Source: JBCBKU01 sp965267475
Lineage (GTDB): Bacteria > Pseudomonadota > Alphaproteobacteria > Rhodobacterales > Rhodobacteraceae
Length of the DNA stretch: 64,000 nucleotides
Reading direction: 5' to 3'
NCBI GenBank assembly: GCA_965267475.1
Contig: OZ254079.1
Coordinates: 3,534,001-3,598,000 of the forward strand
The notes beneath the pieces were generated by a model. That model saw nothing but the letters and a program-made list of their open reading frames with translations. It did not search any database and had not been told where the DNA came from. A program made the translations under genes and the position numbers. Shown here one piece after another: positions 35,990-45,238 of this stretch. The number at the start of each line of letters is the position of its first letter. Position 1 is the stretch's first letter.

Positions 35990-37271
35990 TCTTCTTCAGC
36001 TCTTGCGTCGCATAGACCAGCGTTGCGACGACCAGCACGGTGCGAAGCGAGAATTGGAAGAAGATGGGAACCTCAACGAAGCTTGCCATCACCACCATCA
36101 GGTTCAGCGCGAACAACAGCGCGGCCTCGCTTGCCCCGGTCCGGATCGCCCAAAGCCCGGCCAGGATCGTGCCGCCGTAAAGGATGCCGACCTGCATGGC
36201 CGTCCCGACGATCCCGATCTCAACCGCATTGTTCAGATAGGTGTTGTGAAAGTTGAACCCGGCACGGCCATCGATCCCGAACATCAGCCACATGGCTTCG
36301 GCCGGGGCATAGCCCTGAACCCAAAACGCCTGATACCCGACACCCAGAAGCGGGCGTTCGGCGATGAATTCCAGCGCCAGCGTCCAAAGATCCGTTCGTC
36401 CGGTCAGAGTGATGTCCTTGCCCGTCGTCTCCAGCAAGGCAAGCGTCAACGCATCAAAATTCATCGCGACCAGCAGCCCGGCCAAAGTGGCAGCCAGCAT
36501 CGAGAACGCCGCCATCGTTGCGCGGGCAGCAGGCTGGAACCGATGGAGCGATGCCGCCACAGCAAGCATTCCCAAGGTCAAAGGCGTGACGGCCAGCGCC
36601 ATGACCGACTGCGCGAGAACCACAAGACCAAGACCAAGACCAACCCCTGCCATGGCGGTCATCCGGATCCAGGACGCTGTTCTGCGACTGATCGCAATCC
36701 CGGCAGAAACGACGGCGAACGTCGCCGCCGCACCCGCCATCGCATTTTTCGACCCGTACAGCCCCAGAAACGCACCCGTATCGTCGCGCGCCGAGCCAAG
36801 CCCAAGGCTCAGGACAATCGTCGCACCCAAAAGCCAGAACAGAAGCTGGCAGAACATCCGTGGCGGCATACGGCCCGCAATGGCGATCCCGATCGCGATG
36901 GACGCACCCATTTGCAGCGAGAAGCGAAAGGTCTGAGCTGGGAATTGCGACCAGAGCAGACTTGCCGCACAGAAGATTGGCAAAGCCAGAATGTACCAAT
37001 TTCTGAGGAAAAGCGCCGCCAGCGCCGTCGGATGCCGCGCGATCAGCAAGCACCCTGCCAAAAGAAAGGCCAACGCCGCCGGCGTCCGCAAAATGGGCAC
37101 AGCAACAAGGGCCGCCAGCGCGCCGCTAGCAAGCCAAAGATCCAACCGGATCTCTGCGCGTGGAATGCGCCCGATGGAAAACGCTGTCCCTGCCATTTTT
37201 CTGGGGCTTTGGATGCCCGGAAAATACGGTCGTAAGAAGGCAACAGGACGGGTCGGCGAAAGCTCGCGCAT
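35979..37271 (-). CDS. exoQ: Exopolysaccharide polymerase / O-antigen-ligase-like protein (ExoQ-like)
   Basis: A 430-residue polytopic protein with about 10 to 12 helices and the Wzy_C/O-antigen-ligase signature region (LTGRTDLWTLALEFIAERPLLGVGYQAFW, then FHNTYLNNAVEIG), the large periplasmic loop with Arg and His. It would join flipped repeat units. The reading frame stays open to 37697, but upstream residues look like a shadow; 37271 is the first plausible Met. It faces the fused glycosyltransferase gene across a 125-bp promoter region. Confidence 0.82.
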   Translation of the reverse strand: MRELSPTRPVAFLRPYFPGIQSPRKMAGTAFSIGRIPRAEIRLDLWLASGALAALVAVPILRTPAALAFLLAGCLLIARHPTALAALFLRNWYILALPIFCAASLLWSQFPAQTFRFSLQMGASIAIGIAIAGRMPPRMFCQLLFWLLGATIVLSLGLGSARDDTGAFLGLYGSKNAMAGAAATFAVVSAGIAISRRTASWIRMTAMAGVGLGLGLVVLAQSVMALAVTPLTLGMLAVAASLHRFQPAARATMAAFSMLAATLAGLLVAMNFDALTLALLETTGKDITLTGRTDLWTLALEFIAERPLLGVGYQAFWVQGYAPAEAMWLMFGIDGRAGFNFHNTYLNNAVEIGIVGTAMQVGILYGGTILAGLWAIRTGASEAALLFALNLMVVMASFVEVPIFFQFSLRTVLVVATLVYATQELKKIKR

Positions 37272-37396
37272 CGCTGGGACAGATCCCTGCCAAACCTTTG
37301 GAATAATTGCCGCAATCTGATAGAAAGCAAGCTCAGGCGGGGGCGCCGAACGATGCCGTATCGACAGGCGAGTCGACGGCTTTGAAAGGGCGACAA

Positions 37397-39577
37397 ATGC
37401 CGCGCAAATCAGCCCCGAAATTGTCCGTTCTGATGGCGAACCGAAACGGTGCCGACCAACTTGATCAGGCCATTCGGTCGGTCCTGAGCCAAAGCCTTGA
37501 AGATCTGGAATTGATCCTGGCCGATGACGGATCCACCGATGACAGCCTGGCCATCGCCCGCGCGGTGGATGACCCTCGCCTGATCCTTCTGGAAGGCCCC
37601 GCCGAAGGACCTGCCGCCGCGCGGAACCGGGCGCTCGACAAGGCCAGCGGCCAGTGGGTTGCCGTGGTCGATGCCGACGACCTGCTGCATCCGGCACGGT
37701 TTGAACGGCTTTTGATGCGCGCCGAGGCCAAAGGGCTCGACGTGATCGCCGATGATCTTGTGCATTTCGGCGCGGGGGAAGAAGGCCGCACCTTGTTGAC
37801 GCCGCTTGGATGCCTTGGCCCGACCTGCCTCACGCCCCAGCTTTTTCTCGAAAATGAGGCCGGGCAAGGCGCAGCCGTTCCACTCGGCTATCTGAAACCT
37901 GTGATCCGGCGGGATACGCTGGGCGAAATGCGCTATGACGAAACGCTCAGGATCGGTGAAGATCAAGACTTTCTCTTGCGCCTGCTTCTGGGCGGCGCGA
38001 AGGCCGAGGTGATCCCCGAAGGCTACTATCTCTATCGGCGCCACGCAGGTTCGGTGTCGCACCGGCTGGATCCGGCAGATGCCGAGGCGATGATTGCTGC
38101 GCAGGAACGGCTTTTGGCCGCGCATCCCGAAGCCGCCCCCTTCGCCGATCTGCTCGCCGCGCGCCGCGCGAAAATCGCTCGGTCCGCACGTTTCGAACGG
38201 TTGGTTGGCGACATAAAATCCGGATCGGCCGTGGCAGCCGCAAGCCGTATCACGAAAGACCCGCGTCTTGCGGCGCGACTGGCCGGGCTAGGCCTCGCGC
38301 GACTTGCAGCCGCCCAGCGCAGGGTGGGCAAAACACAGAAGGTCGCGATCGGTGCGGGCGGACGCCCGGAAGATCTTCCGGCGACCACCGAATGGATCGC
38401 GGTCCCTGCTTCCGATCAGGATTGGACAGGCCGGGCTTGGGCGGCGTTCCTCGCCCGTGTCGCGCGTCCGGGATTGCAAATCACCGCAATTGGCGCGGCT
38501 GGTGTCGAGGCCCTGGGTTTCGTCCCAGGCTGGGCCGATGCCGAGATCCGCAATGCCCCGGCGCCGCAAAACGCAGCAGGCCCGATCTTCCGTGCAGGGC
38601 GCGAAGATCAACCACTCGTTCATATCCGGACGACCACCTACAAAAGGCCCGAGGCACTGACCCGCGCACTTCAAAGCCTGCGCGTTCAGACCTTCGGGAA
38701 CTGGATCTGCGACGTCTATGACGATGATCCGGAAGGCTCGGCCGAAGCCACCGTCGCGCGGCTTGCGGACCCACGCATACGGTTCAACCAAAACGACCCA
38801 CAGCGTTTCGCGTCCAAGAACATTGATCGTTGCTTCACGCGAAACAATCCCCACTCAACGCAGTATTTTTGCGTGGTTGAGGACGATAACGCCCTTCTGC
38901 CGCGATTTCTTGAAGAGAATATTCGCCTTTGCCGCGAAGAAAATGTCGCCATCGTCTTCCGCAATCAGTTCATGGAATTTGCCTCGGGTACGCCCGATGC
39001 ACGCCTGTCCGACTGGGGCATTCTCGATCGAAAATTCACAGAACGGCTTTATGATCCCGACCATTTCCGGCTGGCCCTGGTCGCCGATATCGGCGTCTCA
39101 AATGGTGGACTCTTCTGGTCGCGGGACGCCCTGTCGGATCTGGAAATCCACGAACCCTGCAGCGCAACCTTGCAGGAATATCTTCGCACCTTCGCCATTG
39201 AAGATCCGATCTATGTGGCGATGGAACCACTGGCCATCTGGGCGGAAAACGGCGCGGACACCAAACGCGATCTGGGCGAACAAGCCGCCTGGTTCAAGCG
39301 CGAGCTGTCCCTGAAACGCTCGGTCGGCGACTTGCAACGGCTGGCCTGGTCACGGGCGCCCCGCCCTGCGCGCGAAGCGTTCCTGGATGACGAAAGCTTT
39401 GTTTATTCACGGGAAAAACGGGCCGCAGGGCTTGTGAAATCTCATCTCAGGCTTGGGGCCCTGCGCAACTTGCCGATGAAAGAGGGTCTCAGATTGGCGC
39501 TTCGCGGTGCCGTGATCCGGGCCCTCGGGCGGCCGGAACCGGGGGTCCGGCCGTTCCTAAGCGCCCGCGGCGTTTGA
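37397..39577 (+). CDS. Tandem GT2 glycosyltransferase (two catalytic domains)
   Basis: A 726-residue protein. Domain 1 (residues ~8-230) is a clear GT2: LSVLMANRNGADQLDQAIRSVL, ADDGSTDDS, VDADDLLHP and a GEDQDFLLR motif. Domain 2 (residues ~410-700) is a second GT-A fold: VHIRTTTYKRPEALTRAL, YDDDPEGSAE, VVEDDNAL. Such fusions can add two sugars in turn or alternate linkages. The ATG at 37397 has AAAGGG upstream; a TTG at 37307 would add 30 residues without support. Acceptor and sugars unknown. Confidence 0.82.
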   Translation: MPRKSAPKLSVLMANRNGADQLDQAIRSVLSQSLEDLELILADDGSTDDSLAIARAVDDPRLILLEGPAEGPAAARNRALDKASGQWVAVVDADDLLHPARFERLLMRAEAKGLDVIADDLVHFGAGEEGRTLLTPLGCLGPTCLTPQLFLENEAGQGAAVPLGYLKPVIRRDTLGEMRYDETLRIGEDQDFLLRLLLGGAKAEVIPEGYYLYRRHAGSVSHRLDPADAEAMIAAQERLLAAHPEAAPFADLLAARRAKIARSARFERLVGDIKSGSAVAAASRITKDPRLAARLAGLGLARLAAAQRRVGKTQKVAIGAGGRPEDLPATTEWIAVPASDQDWTGRAWAAFLARVARPGLQITAIGAAGVEALGFVPGWADAEIRNAPAPQNAAGPIFRAGREDQPLVHIRTTTYKRPEALTRALQSLRVQTFGNWICDVYDDDPEGSAEATVARLADPRIRFNQNDPQRFASKNIDRCFTRNNPHSTQYFCVVEDDNALLPRFLEENIRLCREENVAIVFRNQFMEFASGTPDARLSDWGILDRKFTERLYDPDHFRLALVADIGVSNGGLFWSRDALSDLEIHEPCSATLQEYLRTFAIEDPIYVAMEPLAIWAENGADTKRDLGEQAAWFKRELSLKRSVGDLQRLAWSRAPRPAREAFLDDESFVYSREKRAAGLVKSHLRLGALRNLPMKEGLRLALRGAVIRALGRPEPGVRPFLSARGV

Positions 39578-39579
39578 TC

Positions 39580-39828
39580 TCAGTCCTGGGCGGGGGGCGC
39601 CGTCTTTCCCCGGGGTTTTGGCGATGCGGTGCCGGTGTTCTCCGGGCTCGGATCTGGACGCAGCGCGGACAATGCCAGGATTACCGCGAAGTACCCGATC
39701 TGTAAGACGATGATCGTGGCGATGACACGAAACGCAATCGTTCCGCCCGAGGCGCCGCCCAAATAGGCGGCGATGCCGATGGCCGCTGCGGCAAGCAGCG
39801 AAAGAACGATGAATTGCCCTAGCCGCAT
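39580..39828 (-). CDS. Small membrane protein, ExoX/SyrA-like exopolysaccharide repressor
   Basis: An 82-residue protein with two membrane helices (QFIVLSLLAAAAIGIAAYLGG and an IIVLQIGYFAVILALSAL segment) and a Pro-rich tail. Size, helix spacing and the LQIGYF segment resemble ExoX/SyrA/Psi proteins that restrain ExoY activity in rhizobia. The start at 39828 has GAGGGT upstream. It is last in the exoA-exoM-exoP minus-strand group and adjoins the fused transferase by 2 bp. Confidence 0.65.
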   Translation of the reverse strand: MRLGQFIVLSLLAAAAIGIAAYLGGASGGTIAFRVIATIIVLQIGYFAVILALSALRPDPSPENTGTASPKPRGKTAPPAQD

Positions 39829-39951
39829 GTCACCGCGACCCTCGGGCCCAGGGTCCAAATCCCATGGGATACCGCCAAAAAACTCCGCACGCCGAAACTA
39901 TGGGCGGCGGCGGACCGCCCGGTCAACGGTTTTGGCAGAGACGTGCGGTGC

Positions 39952-41934
39952 TCAGATCCGCGCAGCGCGATGCAATAGCCCGTGGGAAGCGGGCCGGACC
40001 CCGTATTGCGCCAGGCGTCGGGGCTCGACCCGGTTCAGTGCAACACCAAGGGTCTTTCGTCTGATCTCAGGCGCATTGTCCAGATAATCCTGCAAGGTCG
40101 TCCGCGCCGTCGTTCCCCAGCGGGCGGTCATAACCAGCCGGTCGATATTGGCCAGAAGCGCTTTGCCGTCGGACCGTGCGCCCATCGCGGGCAGATCAAG
40201 GAAAATATAATTGTACCGCGTCCGCATTGTCCGGATCAGATCGGCCATGTCCGACAGGTAAGACGGGTCGCTGCCCCGGCTTTTGCCGCGCGACACCTTG
40301 CACGGCAGGAAGTCGAGCCCCGAATAGGGCAACCGCCGCATCGCGTTCAGAAAACCGGTGGTGCCGTCCAAAACTTCCAACACGCCTGGCTCACGATGAC
40401 ATTTCAGACGCGTGCTCAGATCCGGCTTTTCCAGATCGAGGTCGATCATGAGTGTCCGGTGACCCGTGCGCGCCGCCAAAAGCGCCAGATTGCCCGTCAG
40501 CGTGGTCGACCCTTCGCCCGGCAGGACCGAGCCGCACGCCACGACGCGCCCTTGCCGATCCGACCGTTCCTGATCCAGTGAAGCCAGGATACCAGTCAGC
40601 GTCTGACTAAAGGCCGCATGGGGTGCCAGCGCCGGAACGAACAGCGTCCGGTGATAATGGGTCCGGCGCGCCTTCTGAATGGCACCTTCCTGAACCATCG
40701 CGGATTTCCCCAAAGTCAAGGGATGCGCCTCCGTCCCATCCGCGGTTCGGGTCGAGGCAAAGCCAACCTCGGCCCGGTCGGACACATTGCGCGCCTCGCT
40801 CGGGCGTTTCCGCGCAAGTTGGCGTTCGGAAAAGGTCGGCAGATAACCAAGGAAGGGCAAGGCCAGCGACGTGCGCACATCTTCGCCCGTCCGAAACCCT
40901 GTCTCGCGCAGTTCCCGAAGCACCGCGAACCCAAGACCGGCCATCAGCCCCAGAACAAGGCCAACGGCCAACAACTGCCACGACTTCGGAAGCGCCGCGC
41001 GGGTCGGCTCGTTGGCGAGCGACAGGATGCGCCCGTTCGAGATCGGGAAAGACCCTTCGATCGTCACCTCGTTATAGCGGGTCAGAATCGTCTGATAGAG
41101 TTCGTTCAGCGTCTCAGCCCGCTGGTTTCTTTCGCGTAGGCCTTGCTGATCCAGCGCCCGGTTTTCCGCCCTGAAGTCCTCGGCCTCTCGTGCCGCTTCG
41201 GTCGCAGCCTCGCGCAATTCGTCCAGCCGGGGCCGCATCCAATCAGCCGTCCGGTTTGAGTTCTCAAGATTCGCGTTCAGCTGATCTTCCAGATAGGCCT
41301 CGGCATAGGTGTTCACGATGGCGGTGGCGAGCGCGGGATCGTGGCTGATGTAGCTGATGGAAATGGCATTCGACCGGCCCACCCGTTCGGCCCGCAAACG
41401 TCCCGCCAGAACGGCCGCGACACCGGCGATTTTCTGATCCTCGGCGGCGGCACTGTCTTCCGACCCTGTATCCACCACCGGTTCCGGTGTCGCGATCAGC
41501 GATTTTGCCCCTGCGATCAGCCGGTCCTTGGTCTGCCCGAGCACCGACTGCGCGGGAAATAGGAAGGCGTCGTTCTCATGCAGGTTCAGCGCCCGAACCA
41601 CATCTTCGCCCAACCGGCCCGATTTCAGAACCTGCATTTCGTTCAAAACGGCCGTCTCTCCGCGCAAAAGGGGCAACGACGCTTCAAGTGCGCCCGACGG
41701 GTCGCTTTGGCGTTCGCTCACCAGAACCGTGGCCGCGGCATAATATTCCTTGGGGCTTGTCGCGTAGTGGAACGCGCCCGCCGCAAGACCCAGAAGCGCC
41801 GCGATCAGCAGCACGAAGCGCTGGCGCCGGAAGGCCAGAAACAGCTCGGTCAGGGTCGCTGCGTCGTCGCTTTCGGGTGACGACGGGGCAAAGTCGGTGG
41901 GAACGGCGCGAAGGGGGGTCACGGTTTCTGTCAT
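39952..41934 (-). CDS. exoP: Polysaccharide co-polymerase / BY-kinase-like protein (ExoP-like)
   Basis: A 660-residue protein. Two membrane helices (near residues 40-55 and 350-370) bracket a periplasmic Wzz domain with coiled coil (REAATEAAREAEDFRAENRA). The C-terminal ~200 residues form a bacterial tyrosine-kinase-like ATPase: Walker A' MIDLDLEKPDL and Walker B YNYIFLDLPAMG. Walker A is unusual, LPGEGSTTLTGNLA, with Ser where the catalytic Lys should be. The C-terminus has one Tyr rather than a cluster. It controls chain length and export; kinase activity is doubtful. exoM lies 23 bp upstream. Confidence 0.88.
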   Translation of the reverse strand: MTETVTPLRAVPTDFAPSSPESDDAATLTELFLAFRRQRFVLLIAALLGLAAGAFHYATSPKEYYAAATVLVSERQSDPSGALEASLPLLRGETAVLNEMQVLKSGRLGEDVVRALNLHENDAFLFPAQSVLGQTKDRLIAGAKSLIATPEPVVDTGSEDSAAAEDQKIAGVAAVLAGRLRAERVGRSNAISISYISHDPALATAIVNTYAEAYLEDQLNANLENSNRTADWMRPRLDELREAATEAAREAEDFRAENRALDQQGLRERNQRAETLNELYQTILTRYNEVTIEGSFPISNGRILSLANEPTRAALPKSWQLLAVGLVLGLMAGLGFAVLRELRETGFRTGEDVRTSLALPFLGYLPTFSERQLARKRPSEARNVSDRAEVGFASTRTADGTEAHPLTLGKSAMVQEGAIQKARRTHYHRTLFVPALAPHAAFSQTLTGILASLDQERSDRQGRVVACGSVLPGEGSTTLTGNLALLAARTGHRTLMIDLDLEKPDLSTRLKCHREPGVLEVLDGTTGFLNAMRRLPYSGLDFLPCKVSRGKSRGSDPSYLSDMADLIRTMRTRYNYIFLDLPAMGARSDGKALLANIDRLVMTARWGTTARTTLQDYLDNAPEIRRKTLGVALNRVEPRRLAQYGVRPASHGLLHRAARI

Positions 41935-41957
41935 GGGTCTGCTCTTGGTTCTTTGCC

Positions 41958-42875
41958 TTAAGTCGCGGGATGGGGTGGTTCGCCGCCATAAAGTTCGAGT
42001 GTGGGCTTGCCGATCAGCGCAGCCACAACGCCGACATGCAGGACGGAGCGCAGCCAAAGGGGGTTGCGCCGTGCGGGTGTCAGGGGTGCGGCCAAGCCCA
42101 TCGCGGCGCAGGCCAGCGCCTTTGCGGCTGCAAGCATGACGGCGCGACCGCCATTGAAATGCGGGGTTTTTCGAAGCAAATGCGCATGGGTCTGGCCCAT
42201 TCGGAAACGGCGCTTGGCCAACCAAGCGAAGGTCGCGCGCGCCGGTGGAACAGGTTCAGTCACCAGCGCGTCGGCGGCAAAGGCGATCGCCCCGCCGCGT
42301 GCATGGATCTCGGCGAAAAATGTGGTGTCCTCCCCGCCGGACCGCCCAAGCGCAAGGTCGAAGCGCAAAGGCGCAACCCCAGGATGGTCCCGATCAATCA
42401 GGGCATTGCATGTATATCCCGTGCGGATGGATCCCTCGACCCAAACCGGCGCAGTCGCGTGGATCTTCGCGTCTTTCATCCAGCCCGGCGCATCCGCGTC
42501 ATAATCTGCCCGAACCGGTCCAAGAACGGCGGCCGCACCAGTCCTTTGCTGCTCGGCCAGTAGCGCCGCCAACCAGCCCGGCGTCGCCTCTTCATCGTCA
42601 TCGATGAAAGCCAGAAACCGGCCGGTGCCGGCGGCCAGCGCACCGTTTCGGGCAATCGAGATGTTGCCGGCAGGGCAGTGCAGATAATCGACCTGATGCA
42701 AAGCGGTCTGCGCAAAGGCCTCGGCCCGGGATCGGGCGGAGGGGGTTTGGTCATTGTCCACCACAAGGATCTTCAGATGCACGCCGTCCGGCACATCCAG
42801 CACGTCAAGCGAGGCCAGGGTCTCGGTGACTGATGGCCGCCGAAACGTGCAAACGCAGATATCGACCTCAATCAT
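41958..42875 (-). CDS. exoM: GT2 glycosyltransferase (ExoM-like)
   Basis: A 305-residue transferase (VDICVCTFRRPSVTETLASL) with metal and donor motifs VVDNDQT and FIDDDEEATPGWL, and a catalytic GGEDTTFFAEIHARGG. It resembles ExoM, which adds a glucose to the lipid-linked succinoglycan oligosaccharide. The start overlaps the stop of the ExoA-like gene (ATGA at 42872-42875). A hydrophobic C-terminal third may touch the membrane. A frame open to 43037 is a shadow of the upstream gene. Confidence 0.85.
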   Translation of the reverse strand: MIEVDICVCTFRRPSVTETLASLDVLDVPDGVHLKILVVDNDQTPSARSRAEAFAQTALHQVDYLHCPAGNISIARNGALAAGTGRFLAFIDDDEEATPGWLAALLAEQQRTGAAAVLGPVRADYDADAPGWMKDAKIHATAPVWVEGSIRTGYTCNALIDRDHPGVAPLRFDLALGRSGGEDTTFFAEIHARGGAIAFAADALVTEPVPPARATFAWLAKRRFRMGQTHAHLLRKTPHFNGGRAVMLAAAKALACAAMGLAAPLTPARRNPLWLRSVLHVGVVAALIGKPTLELYGGEPPHPAT

Positions 42876-43882
42876 GTACGGGCCCCCAATCGCAGCTCGG
42901 ATCGACCGATCCGCGCCCAGAACCCCGCCGACCAGGCCGCGTGCATGCACATCGCCGAAAGCGCTGTCAGGATCAGCCGTGGGTCGCGCTTTTCCCAAGC
43001 AAGCGCCATGCCAAAAGCCATGCAATAGGCCGCCCAAAGCGCAGCGGGGACAGCAAAAAGCGGATGGGCCGGCGCCAAGGTCGCCATCGCCAGCGCGGGT
43101 GCGACCACCATCACCTTCGCCTGCCTTACACGCGGAAAAGCCCTGTGCTTCAGCAGGTTCTGTGCCCGCCCCCGGCCGTAGTTGAAATACTGTCGCGCAA
43201 GCGCGCGAAGTGTCGGGCGCGGGAAATAGGTGACCTCGGTTTCTCCGGTCAGCCAGATCCCGTGTCCGGCTTGCGTCAAACGGTAATCCAGTTCCGCATC
43301 TTCATTGGCCGCGAAGGCCGGGTCATAGCCGCCGACGCTCCGAAACGCGTGAATGTCGATAAGGGCATGGTGCCCATGATCCACCCATTCGCCGGTCGAC
43401 CGGTTCCGGTGCTTCGACCCGCCGTTGCCCAGGGGCGCGTTTTGCGCCGCTGCGTTGACACGCTGGATCAGCGCCGACCCTTCGGCGCGCATGGACACCG
43501 TGACGCTCGCTGCACCGGTGTCCTTGGCGGCCTGGATCAGCCGGTCGGCAAAGTCGTCCGGATATCGCGCATGGGCGTCGATCCTCAGAAGATGGGTGGC
43601 ATGGTGGCCCAGCAACTCGATCGCGCGATTGATGCCAGCGCTTTGCAGCTTCGCCGGGTTGTCGAGCAGGCGGATCGCCGGGTTCTTCACGGCCCGCGAC
43701 AAGGCGATGTTGCGGGTGCCATCGGTGCTGCCACCATCGACGATGACGATCAAACCGCCAAGTCGTGCCTGCACGGTCTCAAACTGATCGAGCAGGCGCG
43801 GAAGATGCGCCGCCTCGTTCAGCGTCGGAATGACGAACAGAAGCCTAAGGTCCGGGAAACCGGGGGCTTTTTGGTCGACCAT
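42872..43882 (-). CDS. exoA: GT2 glycosyltransferase (ExoA-like)
   Basis: A 336-residue transferase with LFVIPTLNEAAHLPRLLDQF, DGGSTDGT, RIDAHARYPDDF and ANEDAELDYRLTQAGHGIWL motifs, followed by two or three C-terminal helices (ALAMATLAPAHPLFAVPAALW). ExoA adds a beta-1,3-glucose in succinoglycan assembly; the same arrangement exoA-exoM-exoP is found here. First gene of the minus-strand exo operon, divergent from a plus-strand glycosyltransferase 305 bp away. Confidence 0.87.
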   Translation of the reverse strand: MVDQKAPGFPDLRLLFVIPTLNEAAHLPRLLDQFETVQARLGGLIVIVDGGSTDGTRNIALSRAVKNPAIRLLDNPAKLQSAGINRAIELLGHHATHLLRIDAHARYPDDFADRLIQAAKDTGAASVTVSMRAEGSALIQRVNAAAQNAPLGNGGSKHRNRSTGEWVDHGHHALIDIHAFRSVGGYDPAFAANEDAELDYRLTQAGHGIWLTGETEVTYFPRPTLRALARQYFNYGRGRAQNLLKHRAFPRVRQAKVMVVAPALAMATLAPAHPLFAVPAALWAAYCMAFGMALAWEKRDPRLILTALSAMCMHAAWSAGFWARIGRSELRLGART

Positions 43883-44187
43883 GGCTCATCGATCCTCGGA
43901 TCGTGCGGTCGTGCCGGACGTTGCCGGACGGACCACTCCCTGAGCCCCCACATCGGGACCATGCGTGATTCTGCACCTGCAGCACAACCGCGGATCGCAA
44001 AGGCTGTGGATAACCGGCGGTGGGCCGCCGAAATACCCGCCCGGCGTTCATTTTCCGCCTGTTTTTCAGGCGCTTGGCCCGTGTCTGGGCGCGGAACTGC
44101 CGATCTTGCCCGGCACGCGAGAATCCTGTCGCAACTTCCGCGCGAAACGGGCAGATACATGGGCGGGGGCGCAAGGGAGTGGTTGGC
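43883..44187. other. Divergent promoter region between exoA and a glycosyltransferase gene
   Basis: A 305-bp gap with no gene. It holds two small perfect hairpins, CGGCGG/CCGCCG with a 4-nt loop (44015-44030) and CGCCTG/CAGGCG with a TTTTT loop (44056-44072). Both exo operons that face each other here must start within it. No known operator was recognised. Confidence 0.5.
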
Positions 44188-45108
44188 ATGGCCAAACCGG
44201 CGCTTATCGTCCACAAGTTCAGTTTTCTCTATATCCGTCACGTGGTTACGCATATTCACCGGTCGCTGAAGCGGGGCTTTGGGGACTGCGATCTGCATTT
44301 CGTGGCCGAGATCGACGAAGCGCCGGTCGAAGACGGGTCACTGGTTTTCGTCATCGGCGAGAACCTTGGCCGGCATGAGCGGCGACCCGGCTGCACCTAT
44401 ATTTTCCTTAATTTCTCGGTGGTTACCCATCTCGGAAATCCGCTGAACGCAAGCCCGCAAGGATGGCGGGCGATCTGGCGGAAGGCACGGCTTCTGCAAA
44501 CCAAGCTGGATCTGTTTGACGTGCTGCTGGATTACTGGGAGCCGCAAACCCTTAATCTGCAACGGAAATTATCCGTTCCGGTGCGGCATTTTCCCTGTGC
44601 GGTGGGTATGGATGACATGCCGGACCTCGTGCCGCTGAACGAGCGCGCGTTTGATGTCTGTTTCGTGGGGTCAGAGAACCCGAGACGGGCCAAAGTGCTA
44701 GAGGCGATCCGAGATGCGGGCCTGACGCTGTCACCCCAGAAAGACGTTGTTTTTGAAGAAGTTGCGGCGCAGTCGCGGATCTGCCTGAACGTCCATTCGC
44801 ACCGGTCGAACCATCTGGAAACACCGCGTTTGGTGGGCGCCATGGCCGCCAATTGCCCGGTGGTCAGCGAAAGGGCCTTCGGGATCGCCGAATTCGCGCC
44901 CGAAGGTACCGTGACGACAGCAGAGATCGCCGAGATTCCCAATCGGATCAAAGCTTTGCTGGATCGGCCCCAGGTTTTGCAGACGCAGATGGACCGGGCC
45001 TCGGACTGGTACCAGGGCACCTATCTGCCGCGGGCGGAAGCGCAGTGGACGGCGCTGTGCGCAGAGCTTGCCCAAATGCACGAAAACCGGACCCGGATGG
45101 CCGCGTAA
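44188..45108 (+). CDS. Glycosyltransferase-like protein of the exo cluster
   Basis: A 306-residue protein. The C-terminal half has a GT-B donor-site look: DVCFVGSENPRRAKVLEAI, then RICLNVHSHRSNHLETPRLVGAMAANCPVVSE, with the late Glu-Pro/Thr-Pro-Arg pattern. The N-terminal half is less conserved (VHKFSFLYIRHVVTHIHRSL). AAGGGAG precedes the ATG at 44188; the frame from 44020 is not supported. Probably a sugar transferase acting on the same polysaccharide; donor unknown. Confidence 0.65.
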   Translation: MAKPALIVHKFSFLYIRHVVTHIHRSLKRGFGDCDLHFVAEIDEAPVEDGSLVFVIGENLGRHERRPGCTYIFLNFSVVTHLGNPLNASPQGWRAIWRKARLLQTKLDLFDVLLDYWEPQTLNLQRKLSVPVRHFPCAVGMDDMPDLVPLNERAFDVCFVGSENPRRAKVLEAIRDAGLTLSPQKDVVFEEVAAQSRICLNVHSHRSNHLETPRLVGAMAANCPVVSERAFGIAEFAPEGTVTTAEIAEIPNRIKALLDRPQVLQTQMDRASDWYQGTYLPRAEAQWTALCAELAQMHENRTRMAA

Positions 45109-45122
45109 TTGCACATTTCGCC

Positions 45123-45162
45123 GCACCTGCGAGGGGCGAAAAAGACAAAACTTCGCAGGTGC
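45123..45162. other. Inverted repeat downstream of the glycosyltransferase
   Basis: GCACCTGCGA and TCGCAGGTGC form a perfect 10-bp stem with a 20-nt loop, 15 bp after the stop at 45108. It may mark the transcript end; no T-run follows directly. Confidence 0.45.
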
Positions 45163-45184
45163 AGCACGGCAATTTGACAAAACA

Positions 45185-45208
45185 CGGGGGTATTGACCCC
45201 GCGTTTTT
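45185..45208 (+). terminator. Probable rho-independent terminator
   Basis: CGGGG and CCCCG pair around a 7-nt loop and are followed by CGTTTTT. It lies between convergent genes ending at 45108 and 45239. A direct repeat TTTGACAAAAC-n-CGGGG occurs at 45173 and again at 45206. Confidence 0.5.
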
Positions 45209-45238
45209 GACAAAACTCGGGGCGGGGTCTCGCGCCGG

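Noticed and set aside
37272..37697. N-terminal extension of the ExoQ-like frame
   Set aside because: Residues upstream of 37271 are Arg/Pro-rich shadow sequence of the divergent glycosyltransferase gene.
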